This document shows positions 46,281-55,285 of a stretch of 64,000 bases of DNA, one piece after another; position 1 is the stretch's first letter, and every line of letters starts with the position of its first letter. A model generated the notes under the pieces. That model searched no databases. It was given only the letters and a program-made list of their open reading frames with translations, and was not told the DNA's origin. Position numbers and translations under genes: made by a program. Source of the DNA: Pseudomonas fluorescens (GTDB taxonomy: Bacteria; Pseudomonadota; Gammaproteobacteria; Pseudomonadales; Pseudomonadaceae); the NCBI RefSeq assembly GCF_019212185.1, contig NZ_CP078138.1:416501-480500 (forward strand). The letters are read 5' to 3'.

Positions 46281-46634
46281 TTACAGGCGCTCCAGTTCTG
46301 CGGTATCCCAGTGCTGGGTCTTGATCAGTTGATAAAGCATGCCAATGGTCATCGGCAGCTTTTCGCCACGACCCTTGGCGCGGCGTTTGAGCGACAGGTC
46401 CTGGCCTTCGGGGTGGAAGTAGCGATGGCTGTCGAAGTCATTCAGATCGACATCGAACTGTTCTTCCAGGGCTTCCATCAACTGCCGGGCGTCGGCGCCG
46501 TCACAGCCAAGGTCGAAATTGACGCAGGTGCCGAGGCTGATGGTTTTGCGTTCGGGCAGGCCGAGCTCTTCGTGCAGCAGCTGCATGAGCAGGTGCATGG
46601 GGCGGTCGTCGGGGAAGTGGGGAGCGAGATTCAT
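46281..46634 (-). CDS. DUF1493-family (acyl-carrier-like) protein
   Basis: 117 residues, acidic in the middle (ALEEQFDVDLNDFDSHRYFH). Helical spacing with LGCDGADARQLMEALEEQF resembles the DUF1493 family, small proteins with an acyl-carrier-like outline; the Ser used for phosphopantetheine in true carriers is replaced by the DGAD stretch. No partner enzyme lies nearby. Function unknown. Confidence 0.65.
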   Translation of the reverse strand: MNLAPHFPDDRPMHLLMQLLHEELGLPERKTISLGTCVNFDLGCDGADARQLMEALEEQFDVDLNDFDSHRYFHPEGQDLSLKRRAKGRGEKLPMTIGMLYQLIKTQHWDTAELERL

Positions 46635-46700
46635 GGTGCTATCCGTCCGGGGTAAGGCTGGATGGTAGAGCGTGGTGAGGCCGGGTGCAAAGCCTGGTCG

Positions 46701-47021
46701 TCAGCTCGAGGCCTGCCAGTCGAGCAAGCGCTGCTGGGCGACTTGCAACAGGTCGCGGCCGTCCAGCGTCAGCAGGCGCAGGGCACGGGTGAGATGGGAG
46801 ATGTCCTTGATGTCTGCGTGGCTGAAGGATTGGCGGTGCAGGGCGTCGAGCAGGTCGCTGGCAGCGCGGATGCGTTGCAGAGCGACCTCCAGGATGTCCT
46901 GTGGATCGGCTTCGGTGTCGATCAGCAGAATCGGGGTGTCGCCCAGGTTGCTGCGCAGCGCTCGGCGGCGGGTGATGAACGGGTCCAGCGTGGCCACTGA
47001 AAGCTTCCTTTGGTCCGACAT
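46701..47021 (-). CDS. Small hypothetical protein, paralog A
   Basis: 106 residues. The pattern DTPILLIDTEADPQDILEVA, then RIRAASDLLDALHRQ and RALRLLTLDGRDLLQVAQQR is repeated in the next gene at 47096, so the two are paralogs. It resembles the small Pseudomonas-specific helical families (DUF3077/DUF6124 type), but I cannot assign it firmly. No signal or membrane helix. The ribosome site is poor. Confidence 0.65.
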   Translation of the reverse strand: MSDQRKLSVATLDPFITRRRALRSNLGDTPILLIDTEADPQDILEVALQRIRAASDLLDALHRQSFSHADIKDISHLTRALRLLTLDGRDLLQVAQQRLLDWQASS

Positions 47022-47095
47022 TGAGTAGAGTGAATCATTCTTGCGGAAATGATCGAGTCTGGCACGGTCAGTTTTTCGTCTGGTTATGACTGTTT

Positions 47096-47380
47096 TCAGG
47101 GTGTTGATAGTTGCTGCTGAACTACATCCAGCAAGTCGCTGCCATCCTGGGTCAGCAGGTATAACGCACTGACGACATGTGCCAGGTCCTTGCCGTCAGC
47201 CTGGTTGAAGCACAGGCAGTAGAGGGTTTCCAATAGCTCGCTGGCGGCGCGGACGCGTTGCTGGGCGGCCTCAAGCAAATCTAGGCTGTTGGCCTGGGTA
47301 TCGATGACGAGTACCGGGGCATCGCCCGCGTTTGCTGTCAGGGGCTTATAGCGCTCGTTGGGAGGCGTCAGGCTTGTCAT
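47096..47380 (-). CDS. Small hypothetical protein, paralog B
   Basis: 94 residues from the ATG at 47380 (MTSLTPPNERYKPLTANAGD). It shares with paralog A the blocks APVLVIDTQANSLDLLEAAQ, RVRAASELLETLY and ALYLLTQDGSDLLDVVQQQL. The pair lies head to tail, 74 bases apart, between pckA and recQ. Function unknown. Confidence 0.65.
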   Translation of the reverse strand: MTSLTPPNERYKPLTANAGDAPVLVIDTQANSLDLLEAAQQRVRAASELLETLYCLCFNQADGKDLAHVVSALYLLTQDGSDLLDVVQQQLSTP

Positions 47381-47766
47381 GTGCAGGGTTCCGGGAAGCG
47401 TTCGCCAACTATAGGGAGTGGCGCCGGAGCGCGGCAATACGGTGTATGTGGACGGCTCCTGTAGGGGATTTACGGGCTATTCAGATCTTGGCCTACAGGA
47501 CTTTCAATGTGTTTTTTTGTCGGGCGGCAACCACTCGGGTTTCCCACGTTCATGTGGGTTACTGTGCGCAATACGCTGCGCTAATCCAGTCAGGTTGAGT
47601 CAGGCATTTCTTGGTGATGTGCCAGATTATTCAAGGCCCATGCAACGCGGGCGGTGGGACTTTCTCCCTGTATCATCCGGAATCTTTTTGACCCCGAGCT
47701 TTTCTCGACGTGTTGCGTTCGCCCGCTAGGCTTTCGACACCGCAGCCGTCAACGGAGTGACCGCAT
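47381..47766. other. Gene-free gap upstream of the RecQ gene
   Basis: 386 bases with no supported gene. An inverted repeat CCTGTAGG (47458-47465) / CCTACAGG (47492-47499) is followed 12 bases later by a T run, too far for a standard terminator. Short open frames here show no family match. Confidence 0.5.
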
Positions 47767-49716
47767 ATGCACCACACCCTCCAACAGGTCTTTGGTTATC
47801 CACAGTTTCGTCCCGGCCAGGAGGCAGCGATCAGTGCAGTTCTGGCCGGGCGTTCGGCGGCGGCGATTTTCCCCACCGGCTCTGGCAAATCCTTGTGTTA
47901 TCAATTGTCGGCTCTGCTGTTGCCGCATCTGACGCTGGTGGTCTCGCCGTTGCTGGCGTTGATGCAGGATCAACTGGCGTTTCTGCAGCGCCACGGGATT
48001 ACCGCCGGCAGTATCGATTCGGCGCAGAGCCGTGACGACGCCAATGAGGTGATGGCACGGGCGCGCAGCGGTGAGCTGAAGATCCTGATGATTTCCGTGG
48101 AGCGCCTGAAGAACGAGCGCTTCCGGCACTTCCTTCAGCAAGTACCTATTTCTTTGCTGGTGGTGGACGAGGCGCACTGCATCTCAGAATGGGGGCATAA
48201 TTTTCGTCCGGATTACCTGAAGCTGCCGGACTACCAGCGCCAGTTCAACATTCCTCAGACCTTGCTGTTGACCGCCACCGCCACGCCGCAGGTGATTGCC
48301 GACATGCAGGAAAAATTCGCCATTGACGCTGGCGATGTGGTGACCACCGGTTTCTACCGACCCAACCTCAACTTGCTGGTTGAACCCGTGCGCGGCCAGG
48401 ACAAGCGTCGCCGTCTGTTGGAGTGGATGAGCCCGCGTGCCGGGCAACCGAGCATCGTCTATGTCACCTTGCAGAAAACCGCCGAGCAGATTGCCGAGCA
48501 CCTGACCCGCAACGGGCTCGAGGCGCAGGCTTATCACGCTGGATTGCCCCACGAGCAGCGCGAGGCGATCCAGCGTCGATTCATGGCCGGGGAGTCCAAT
48601 TGCATCGTCGCCACCATCGCCTTCGGCATGGGGATCGACAAGAGCGATATCCGTAACGTGGTGCATTTCGACCTGCCGAAATCGATCGAAAACTACAGCC
48701 AGGAAATCGGCCGCGCCGGACGTGACGGACTCCCCTCCGATTGCCTGGTGCTGGCCAATCGCGACAGCCTGAATGTCCTGGAAAACTTTGTGTATGGCGA
48801 CACACCGGAACTGGATGGCATCCGCCATGTGCTGGATGAGTTACTGGCGGCCGCGCCGGACGCACAGTGGGAATTTTTGCTGGGGCCGCTGGCCGATCAC
48901 AGCAATATCCGTCAGTTGCCGCTCAAGACCTTGCTGGTGCAGCTTGAATTGAAGCGCTTGATTGCGCCGCGTTATGCCTACTTTGCCGAGTACCGGTTCA
49001 AATACCTGCTGGAGCCGGAGGATTTGCTCGCGCGGTTCGAGGGCGAGCGCCGGGAATTTGTCCGGGCCATCATCCAGACTTCCGATCGTAAGCGAACCTG
49101 GGCCACGGTGAATTTCGACGCGCTGTATTTGCAGCATCAGGCGGAGCGCAGCCGGGTGGTCAAGGCTCTGGATTACTTCCAGGAAAAGGGGTGGGTAGAA
49201 CTGGAAAGCAAACAGATGACCGAGGTCTACAGCCTGCTGCAGGGTGACTTCGATGCGCGAGCAGTGAGTCTGGAGTTGTTTGCCTACTTCACCCGACACG
49301 AATGCACGGAAATTGCCCGCATCCACGCGATGCTCGATCTGTTCGCGACCGAGCGCTGCCTCGGCCAGCGCCTGGCGCACTACTTCGGCGACGACAAGGC
49401 TCCCGAACATTGCGGACATTGTTCGGTGTGCCTGGGGCAGGTCGCTCATTTGCCACCGCCGCCCAAATTGCCGGCGCTTGTGGAGAAAAACTTTGATGCC
49501 TTATGTGGCGATTTTATCCACAAGCACCAAAGCCACTGCGGCCAGGCGCCTGGCGCGGAGCGACTGACGCGCTTCCTCTGCGGAATCAGCGTGCCGCTGT
49601 TTACCCGGCTCAAGGCCAGGGCAATTCCGGGGTTCGCGGCGCTGGAGGACTATCCCTATGCCGAAGTGCGGGCCTGGGCCCAGAGCCATCTGGCGGCCAG
49701 TGCATCCAGCGGCTGA
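47767..49716 (+). CDS. RecQ-family ATP-dependent DNA helicase
   Basis: 649 residues. Helicase motifs: FPTGSGKSLCY (I, about 36-45), VVDEAHCISEWGHNFRPDY (II and the RecQ aromatic loop), TATATPQV (III) and YSQEIGRAGRDGLPSD (VI). A zinc-binding cluster follows (CGHCSVC near residue 550), with a different C-terminal part from canonical RecQ and no clear HRDC. It unwinds DNA 3'-5'. The usual long RecQ is probably elsewhere in the genome, so this may be a second, divergent copy. The ribosome site CGGAG lies before the ATG. Confidence 0.9.
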   Translation: MHHTLQQVFGYPQFRPGQEAAISAVLAGRSAAAIFPTGSGKSLCYQLSALLLPHLTLVVSPLLALMQDQLAFLQRHGITAGSIDSAQSRDDANEVMARARSGELKILMISVERLKNERFRHFLQQVPISLLVVDEAHCISEWGHNFRPDYLKLPDYQRQFNIPQTLLLTATATPQVIADMQEKFAIDAGDVVTTGFYRPNLNLLVEPVRGQDKRRRLLEWMSPRAGQPSIVYVTLQKTAEQIAEHLTRNGLEAQAYHAGLPHEQREAIQRRFMAGESNCIVATIAFGMGIDKSDIRNVVHFDLPKSIENYSQEIGRAGRDGLPSDCLVLANRDSLNVLENFVYGDTPELDGIRHVLDELLAAAPDAQWEFLLGPLADHSNIRQLPLKTLLVQLELKRLIAPRYAYFAEYRFKYLLEPEDLLARFEGERREFVRAIIQTSDRKRTWATVNFDALYLQHQAERSRVVKALDYFQEKGWVELESKQMTEVYSLLQGDFDARAVSLELFAYFTRHECTEIARIHAMLDLFATERCLGQRLAHYFGDDKAPEHCGHCSVCLGQVAHLPPPPKLPALVEKNFDALCGDFIHKHQSHCGQAPGAERLTRFLCGISVPLFTRLKARAIPGFAALEDYPYAEVRAWAQSHLAASASSG

Positions 49717-49803
49717 ATGGCGGCCATCAGGGTTATCCCTTCAAAAAGCGTGGCGGCCTGACTATGGTGATCGCTGGATGCCCATTCATTGCCAGGAAAC
49801 TCC

Positions 49804-50232
49804 ATGACCGACCGCATGCCGCAACGCTCCGACTACCAACACTTCCAACCGATCATTACGCGTTGGCACGACAACGATGTCTACGGACATGTGAACAACG
49901 TGACCTACTACAGCTTCTTTGACACGGCGGTGAACACCTACCTGATCGAAGTCGGTGGCCTGGATATCCATGACGGTGAGGTGGTCGGCTTCGTGGTCAG
50001 TTCGGCCTGCGATTACTTTGCCTCGATTGCCTTTCCCGAGCGCATCGAGATCGGCTTGCGCGTCGGCAAGCTGGGCAACAGTTCGGTGCAGTACGAATTG
50101 GCGGTGTTCAAGGCGGGAGAGGAGGACGCCTGCGCGGCAGGGCGCTTTGTTCACGTGTTTGTCGATCGGTCGTCGAATCAGCCAGTGCCGATTCCTGACC
50201 AGTTGCGCGAGGCGTTGCAGCGGCTGGTGTAA
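49804..50232 (+). CDS. Acyl-CoA thioesterase (4HBT hotdog family)
   Basis: 142 residues. The signature [20 protein letters not shown] has the catalytic Asp of the 4-hydroxybenzoyl-CoA thioesterase type (D-x-x-G-H-V-N). CAGGAA stands just upstream of the ATG. The substrate acyl-CoA is unknown. A bidirectional terminator follows. Confidence 0.88.
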   Translation: MTDRMPQRSDYQHFQPIITRWHDNDVYGHVNNVTYYSFFDTAVNTYLIEVGGLDIHDGEVVGFVVSSACDYFASIAFPERIEIGLRVGKLGNSSVQYELAVFKAGEEDACAAGRFVHVFVDRSSNQPVPIPDQLREALQRLV

Positions 50233-50265
50233 CGAAAAATCGCAGCCCGAGGGCTGCGATTTTCG
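50233..50265. terminator. Bidirectional terminator
   Basis: AAAATCGCAGCCC and GGGCTGCGATTTT meet around a two-base loop, with A's on the left and T's on the right. It serves both the thioesterase gene and the convergent glycine-zipper gene. Confidence 0.88.
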
Positions 50266-50285
50266 TTTGGCAATTCACTGATTCA

Positions 50286-50780
50286 TCAGTCGCGATAGTG
50301 GCGATGCTTGTGCTTGCGATGCCCGTAGGCATGACCGCGGCCCGGGTGGCCGTCACGGTAGTAGCGACGGTCGTCACGACCACCGCGGTAGCGACGGCCG
50401 TCATCACGGTCTTCGTCGTCGTACTTGTTACCCATGTAGTTACCCAGTGCACCACCGGCACCACCACCGGCAGCGGCGCCGATCAGGCTGCCGGTGCTGC
50501 CACCGACACTGCGGCCCACCACGTTGCCGCCTGCCGCGCCGAGCGCGCCGCCGATGGCTGCTTCGCCACGGCTGTGTTTGTTGGCACCCACCGCACTACC
50601 ACCCGCACCGCCCAGTGCGGCACCAATGGTCGAGCCGGTATTGCCGCCCAGCGACTGACCGACGACTGAGCCGAGAACCCCGCCCAATGCGCCGCCCACA
50701 CCTGCTTCAGTGGTGCCTCCAGCTGACGCGACGCCACTGATCAGGCCAAGGGACAACAAGAGAATCGAGGAGAACTTCAT
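50286..50780 (-). CDS. Secreted glycine-zipper protein with basic tail
   Basis: 164 residues. A signal peptide (1-20, MKFSSILLLSLGLISGVASA) precedes about 95 residues of Gly/Ala-rich glycine-zipper repeats (GGALGGVLGSVVGQSLGG, then GSTGSLIGAAAGGGAGGALG). The tail is rich in Arg, Tyr, Asp and His (RRYYRDGHPGRGHAYGHRKH). Glycine zippers insert into or pack against membranes; the role of this protein is unknown. It probably sits in the outer membrane or periplasm. Confidence 0.85.
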   Translation of the reverse strand: MKFSSILLLSLGLISGVASAGGTTEAGVGGALGGVLGSVVGQSLGGNTGSTIGAALGGAGGSAVGANKHSRGEAAIGGALGAAGGNVVGRSVGGSTGSLIGAAAGGGAGGALGNYMGNKYDDEDRDDGRRYRGGRDDRRYYRDGHPGRGHAYGHRKHKHRHYRD

Positions 50781-50879
50781 AGAGGAGCCTCAAAGGGATG
50801 ACGAGGCGATCCTGAGGCTGTGACAGCATCGTTACAATCGGAATCCGACGAGTAACACGACTTGTGCACAATTAGCTAA

Positions 50880-50968
50880 GTTATTGTTTTATAGAGGGAA
50901 CTTAATGGATTTTCGCAGGTCTATGGTTACTTGAGACAGGCCGCTTTCCCCATAAAGCGGCCTTTTTT
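50880..50968 (+). ncRNA. Candidate small RNA or tiny-peptide transcript
   Basis: A strong terminator (50938-50968) points to the plus strand, but no plus-strand gene precedes it. Upstream, TTGTGC, a 17-base gap and TGTTTTATAG could be a promoter. Between them, GAGGGAACTTAATG begins a nine-codon reading frame (MDFRRSMVT, stop at about 50933). This could be an RNA of about 90 bases or a leader peptide. Unverified. Confidence 0.4.
50938..50968 (+). terminator. Orphan Rho-independent terminator
   Basis: AGGCCGCTTT (50938-50947) pairs with AAAGCGGCCT (50954-50963) and is followed by six T's. The orientation is plus strand only; the minus-strand gene next to it ends just to the right. Confidence 0.85.
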
Positions 50969-50979
50969 GTGGGCGATGT

Positions 50980-53328
50980 TTACGCCGATTTGCTGAGGAT
51001 CAAGCCATTGTCGCTGGCCGCTTCCAGGCGGATCGCGACGAATTTCGAGGTCGGCGTATGGCTGCCATCGCCGATGCTTTCCAGTGGCACCAGCGGGTTC
51101 ACTTCCGGGTAATAGGCGGCTGCCTGTCCTGCCGGAATGTCGAACGCCAGCAGCGTGAAGCCCTTCACTCGCCGCTCCACGCCATCGTCCCACAGCGATA
51201 CGATATCGGCCTTCTGTCCTGGCTTGAAGCCCAGGCGAATGATGTCGGCTTCGTTGACGAACAGCACATCGCGCTGACCCTTGACCCCCCGGTAACGATC
51301 ATTGAGGCCATAGATGGTGGTGTTGTACTGATCGTGGGAACGCATTGATTGCATGATCAGGTCCGGCGACTGTCCTGTTGCGCGGGTACGTTCGTGGATC
51401 AGGTCGAGGGGCAGGCTATTGGGGCGGAAATTGGCGCGGCCGGAAGCGGTGTTCCAGCGTCGCTCACCGGCGCTGTTGCCCAGGTAGAAGCCACCCGGAT
51501 GCTGGATCTTCTGGTTGAAGTCCTTGAAGGCCGGAATGGTCTCGGCGATCAACTCGCGGATGCGTCGGTAATCGCCCACCAGCCAATTCCAGTCCACCGG
51601 CGTGTCGCCCAGAGTAGCGGCGGCGATACCCGCGATGATGGCGGGTTCCGAGCGCATTTGCCGGGACAGCGCGTCCAACTGGCCATTAGAGGCATGCACC
51701 ATGCTGAACGAGTCTTCTACCGTCACCGCTTGTGCGCCTTCGGTTTGCAGGTCGATGTCCGTGCGCCCGAGGCACGGCAGGATCAACGCATCCTTGCCGT
51801 GGGCCAGGTGGCTGCGGTTGAGCTTGGTGCTGATTTGTACCGTCAGCTCGCAGTTGCTCAAGGCCTGGAAGGTGCGCGGGCTGTCCGGTGTGGCCTGGGC
51901 GAAATTGCCGCCGAGGGCGATGAACACTTTCGAACGCTTTTCGAGCATCGCGTGAATGGCTTCGACCACGTTGTGGCCGTTGTCCCGTGGCACCTTGAAC
52001 TGGAAGCGTTTCTCCAGCGCATCGAGAAACGCCGCCGGTGGCCGCTCGTTGATGCCCATGGTGCGGTCGCCCTGCACGTTACTGTGGCCGCGCACCGGGC
52101 ACAGGCCGGCGCCGGGGCGGCCGATGTTGCCGCGCAGCAGCATCAGGTTGGCGATTTCCTGGATGGTCGCCACTGAATGACGATGTTGGGTGATGCCCAT
52201 CGCCCAGCACATGATCACCTTCTTGCCGGTGACATACATGCGTGCTGCTTGCTCGACTTCCACCAGGCTCAGGCCGGATTGCTGGATGATCTGCTCCCAC
52301 GGGGTGTCATCGACGACGGCCAGGTAGTCCAGCAGATTGACGCTGTGCTCATTGAGAAAGGCGTGATCGAACACTGCCGGCGCGCCAGCCTTTTGCGCAT
52401 CGCGTTCCCATTGCAGAAGGAACTTGGCCATGCCGCGCATCAGCGCCATGTCGCCGCCCAGTGCCGGGCGCAGGTACGCGGTGTTGGTCGGCTTGTCGCC
52501 GTTGGTGAGCATTTCGATTGGCTTCTGCGGATTCTGGAAGCGTTCCAGACCACGTTCCTTGAGCGGGTTGATGCACACCACTTGCGCGCCGCGCTTCACT
52601 GCTTCGCGCAGCGGTTCAAGCATGCGTGGGTGGTTGGTGCCGGGGTTCTGGCCCCAGACGAAAATCGCATCGGCATGCTCGAAGTCGGCGTAGGTCACGG
52701 TGCCTTTGCCGACGCCCACACTCTGCGACAGCGCCACACCACTGGCCTCATGGCACATGTTCGAACAGTCGGGGAAGTTGTTGGTGCCATAGGCGCGCAC
52801 AAACAATTGATAGAGGAACGCCGCTTCGTTGCTCGCCCGGCCCGAGGTGTAGAACTCGGCCTGATTGGGGCTCGACAGACCGCGCAAGTGTTTGGCGATC
52901 AGGGCAAAGGCAGCGTCCCAGCTGATTGGCTGGTAGCGGTCGGTCTCGGCGTCGTAGCGCATGGGTTCGGTGATGCGGCCCTGGTATTCAAGCCAGTAGT
53001 CGCTCTGCGCCAGCAGCGAGGTGACGCTGTGTTTGGCGAAGAACGCCGGATCAACCCGACGCTTGGTGGCTTCCCAGTTGACGGCCTTGGCGCCGTTTTC
53101 GCAGAACATCACCATGCCGCCTTCCAGCGAGTCGCCCCAGGCGCAACCCGGACAGTCGAATCCGCCGTTCTTGTTGGTCTTGAGCATCATCCGCAGGTTT
53201 TTCAGCGCGTTGTCGCTGGTCAACCAGGCCTGGGCAACGCTTTTCAGCGCGCCCCAGCCACCGGCCGGACCTTTGTAGGGTTTGTAACGCGGAACGGGTG
53301 TCTGGTCGGCTTGACGGTGTTGGCTCAC
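50980..53328 (-). CDS. Molybdopterin oxidoreductase, FdhF/YdeP-type formate-dehydrogenase-like alpha subunit
   Basis: 782 residues from the GTG at 53328, which overlaps the fdhD stop and has GGAG eight bases upstream. Near the start are cysteines C59, C62 and C76 (FDCPGCAWGD, MFCENGAKA), as in the YdeP branch. NMCHEASGVALSQSVG corresponds to the active-site block of formate dehydrogenases, with Cys in the Sec/Cys place followed by His. The molybdopterin domains follow. It is probably an oxidoreductase of formate-like substrates. The coupled fdhD supports a formate dehydrogenase role, but no electron-transfer subunit is adjacent. Confidence 0.88.
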   Translation of the reverse strand: MSQHRQADQTPVPRYKPYKGPAGGWGALKSVAQAWLTSDNALKNLRMMLKTNKNGGFDCPGCAWGDSLEGGMVMFCENGAKAVNWEATKRRVDPAFFAKHSVTSLLAQSDYWLEYQGRITEPMRYDAETDRYQPISWDAAFALIAKHLRGLSSPNQAEFYTSGRASNEAAFLYQLFVRAYGTNNFPDCSNMCHEASGVALSQSVGVGKGTVTYADFEHADAIFVWGQNPGTNHPRMLEPLREAVKRGAQVVCINPLKERGLERFQNPQKPIEMLTNGDKPTNTAYLRPALGGDMALMRGMAKFLLQWERDAQKAGAPAVFDHAFLNEHSVNLLDYLAVVDDTPWEQIIQQSGLSLVEVEQAARMYVTGKKVIMCWAMGITQHRHSVATIQEIANLMLLRGNIGRPGAGLCPVRGHSNVQGDRTMGINERPPAAFLDALEKRFQFKVPRDNGHNVVEAIHAMLEKRSKVFIALGGNFAQATPDSPRTFQALSNCELTVQISTKLNRSHLAHGKDALILPCLGRTDIDLQTEGAQAVTVEDSFSMVHASNGQLDALSRQMRSEPAIIAGIAAATLGDTPVDWNWLVGDYRRIRELIAETIPAFKDFNQKIQHPGGFYLGNSAGERRWNTASGRANFRPNSLPLDLIHERTRATGQSPDLIMQSMRSHDQYNTTIYGLNDRYRGVKGQRDVLFVNEADIIRLGFKPGQKADIVSLWDDGVERRVKGFTLLAFDIPAGQAAAYYPEVNPLVPLESIGDGSHTPTSKFVAIRLEAASDNGLILSKSA

Positions 53329-54164
53329 GCTTGATTCTCCGACGCCGGGCTGTAGACCCGTGGGGCGTTTTTCTGTGGCAAATGGATGAGATTGAGGTTG
53401 TGTCGACGCGCCCATTGCACGGCCAGGCCGGTGGGCGCCGACAGGCTGACCAGAGTCTGGATGCCGGCGCGCAGCGCTTTCTGGATCAATTCCAGGCTGC
53501 AGCGGCTGGTGACGATCGCCAGCCCGCCGGCGGTCGGGATGTTCTGCCGGGCCAGGGCGCCGATCAGCTTGTCGAGGGCGTTGTGTCGGCCGATGTCTTC
53601 ACGGCCCAGCAGCAACTCGCCACGTTCGTTCATGAACACCGCCGCATGCACGGCGCCGCAGTGCTGGCCCAAAGGTTGGAAGGCGCTGATGCGCTGGCGC
53701 AGACCGTCGAGCCACTGCGCGGGCGGCAAGGGCGCGCCGGGTAATACTTCGAGTTGGGGCAGGGCCTGTTCCACCGCCTCGACCCCACACAGTCCGCAAC
53801 CGCTGGTCCCGGCCAATTGCCGACGCTGGCGCTTGAGCTGCCAGAACGCGCGGCTGGCGATATTGACCTGAGCGTATTGCGCCGAGCCACTGCCGCTGAG
53901 CTGAATGTCGTAGATGTCCGCCAGCTCACTGACAATACCGCTGCCCAGACTGAAGCCGACAATGAAGTCCTGCAGATCGCTGGGGGTCACCAGCATCACC
54001 GCCTGGCTGATGCCGTTGTAGGCGATGGCCAGCGCCACTTCCTCCGCCAGCGCAGTGTCGGCGGATTCGTCGCGATCCAGGTTGCAGTACTGGTAGTTCT
54101 GACTGGCGGCGGGCGCGGCCGTTTCGGCGGCGGGCGCCGCGCAGGTCGGGCGCTTGGTATTCAT
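53325..54164 (-). CDS. fdhD: Formate dehydrogenase accessory sulfurtransferase FdhD
   Basis: 279 residues. The sulfur-relay CxxC is CGLC (C123, C126), in the stretch GTSGCGLCGVEA. The nucleotide-binding core includes LGREDIGRHNALDKLIGALA. FdhD passes sulfur from IscS to the molybdenum cofactor of formate dehydrogenases. It overlaps the oxidoreductase gene and lies upstream of it. The N-terminal 25 residues are Ala/Pro-rich. Confidence 0.93.
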   Translation of the reverse strand: MNTKRPTCAAPAAETAAPAASQNYQYCNLDRDESADTALAEEVALAIAYNGISQAVMLVTPSDLQDFIVGFSLGSGIVSELADIYDIQLSGSGSAQYAQVNIASRAFWQLKRQRRQLAGTSGCGLCGVEAVEQALPQLEVLPGAPLPPAQWLDGLRQRISAFQPLGQHCGAVHAAVFMNERGELLLGREDIGRHNALDKLIGALARQNIPTAGGLAIVTSRCSLELIQKALRAGIQTLVSLSAPTGLAVQWARRHNLNLIHLPQKNAPRVYSPASENQA

Positions 54165-54261
54165 GGGGCGTTACCGGCGGCGGTTTATCCAGCTTCCAGC
54201 CTATGCGCGACAAAGTGTCGCGTCTAATTGCTATTACTGATCTACCGATAGATGGCGTCGA

Positions 54262-55149
54262 TCAAGAGCTTGCCATTGATCGTTGGTAAAAGGCGAAACA
54301 GGCCTCGGCCAATGCCGAGCGAGGGGCGCTGCGCCGCATGATCAGGCCCAGTCGGCTAAGGGTTTGTGCGTTTTCGATGGGTTGCAGGCGCAGGTGCTCG
54401 GTCAAGGACTCCAGGCCGCCGGTCAGCGGCATGACGGCGCAGCAGAGGCCGCCGTGCACCGCCTGCAACAGTTGATGGACCGCGTCGGTTTGCAGCAGCG
54501 GTTGCGGACTCAAACCGCGACTGTGGAAATTGTGGTCAATGGACTGGCGAAAGTGCATGCCGCTGGTGAGCATGCCCAGTGGCAATTCGATCAGTGCCTC
54601 CCAGCTCAAGGGGGTGTCGCCGAAGCTGAAAAAACGCTGGTCATAGAGCAAGCCCATATGGGTTTCGCTGAAGGCCAGAGAGTCGAAGCGTTCACCGTCC
54701 AGGCGCTCCAGGTAGGACACCCCGAGATCGAGGCGGTTGTTCGCCAGTTGTTCGAGGATCTGCTCGGAGCTCAGTGCCGACAATTCAAAGCGCAGGTTGG
54801 GGTGCTCGGCATGCAGCTGTTGCATCAGCGGCACAGGGTCGAAGCTCGACAGCGGCACCACGCCCAGGCGCAGGGTGCCGACCAGGTTGCCGCGACAGGC
54901 GGCGGCTTCGGCCTGCAAGCCATCACACGCCGCCAGTACCGTGCGCGCCCACGCCAGAACCCGTTCGCCCGGGGCGGTAAAGCCCTCGAAGCGCTGGCCG
55001 CGATTGACCAGCGGCAGGTCGAGTTCTTCTTCGAGGTTGCGCAAGCGCATCGACAGAGTCGGCTGAGTGATGTGGCAGCGCGCGGCGGCCTGGCCGAAAT
55101 GCCGGGTCTCGTCGAGGGCGATGAGGAATTTCAGTTGTTTGATGTCCAT
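54262..55149 (-). CDS. LysR-family transcriptional regulator beside fdhD
   Basis: 295 residues from the ATG at 55149 (MDIKQLKFLIALDETRHFGQ). The helix-turn-helix is GQAAARCHITQPTLSMRLRN; the effector domain follows. It stands on the same strand, 97 bases upstream of fdhD, and likely regulates the fdhD-oxidoreductase pair. The effector is unknown. Confidence 0.9.
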   Translation of the reverse strand: MDIKQLKFLIALDETRHFGQAAARCHITQPTLSMRLRNLEEELDLPLVNRGQRFEGFTAPGERVLAWARTVLAACDGLQAEAAACRGNLVGTLRLGVVPLSSFDPVPLMQQLHAEHPNLRFELSALSSEQILEQLANNRLDLGVSYLERLDGERFDSLAFSETHMGLLYDQRFFSFGDTPLSWEALIELPLGMLTSGMHFRQSIDHNFHSRGLSPQPLLQTDAVHQLLQAVHGGLCCAVMPLTGGLESLTEHLRLQPIENAQTLSRLGLIMRRSAPRSALAEACFAFYQRSMASS

Positions 55150-55285
55150 CTTCGGTCCTCGGCGCGCTGGAGAGCGGATTCTAGCGGCTGGCTTGACCTG
55201 CGTCATTGGTCGGTTGGCAGCCGCACGACGTAGAGTTGGTCTAGGCTTTCGCGACCGGACCAATGAAACCCAAGGAGAGTGCACC

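Noticed and set aside
47458..47520. Hairpin plus T run as a terminator upstream of the RecQ gene
   Set aside because: The T run begins about 12 bases after the stem, too far for intrinsic termination.
50980..53328. Possible selenocysteine codon in the formate-dehydrogenase-like gene
   Set aside because: The active-site position is an ordinary Cys codon and the frame has no internal TGA.
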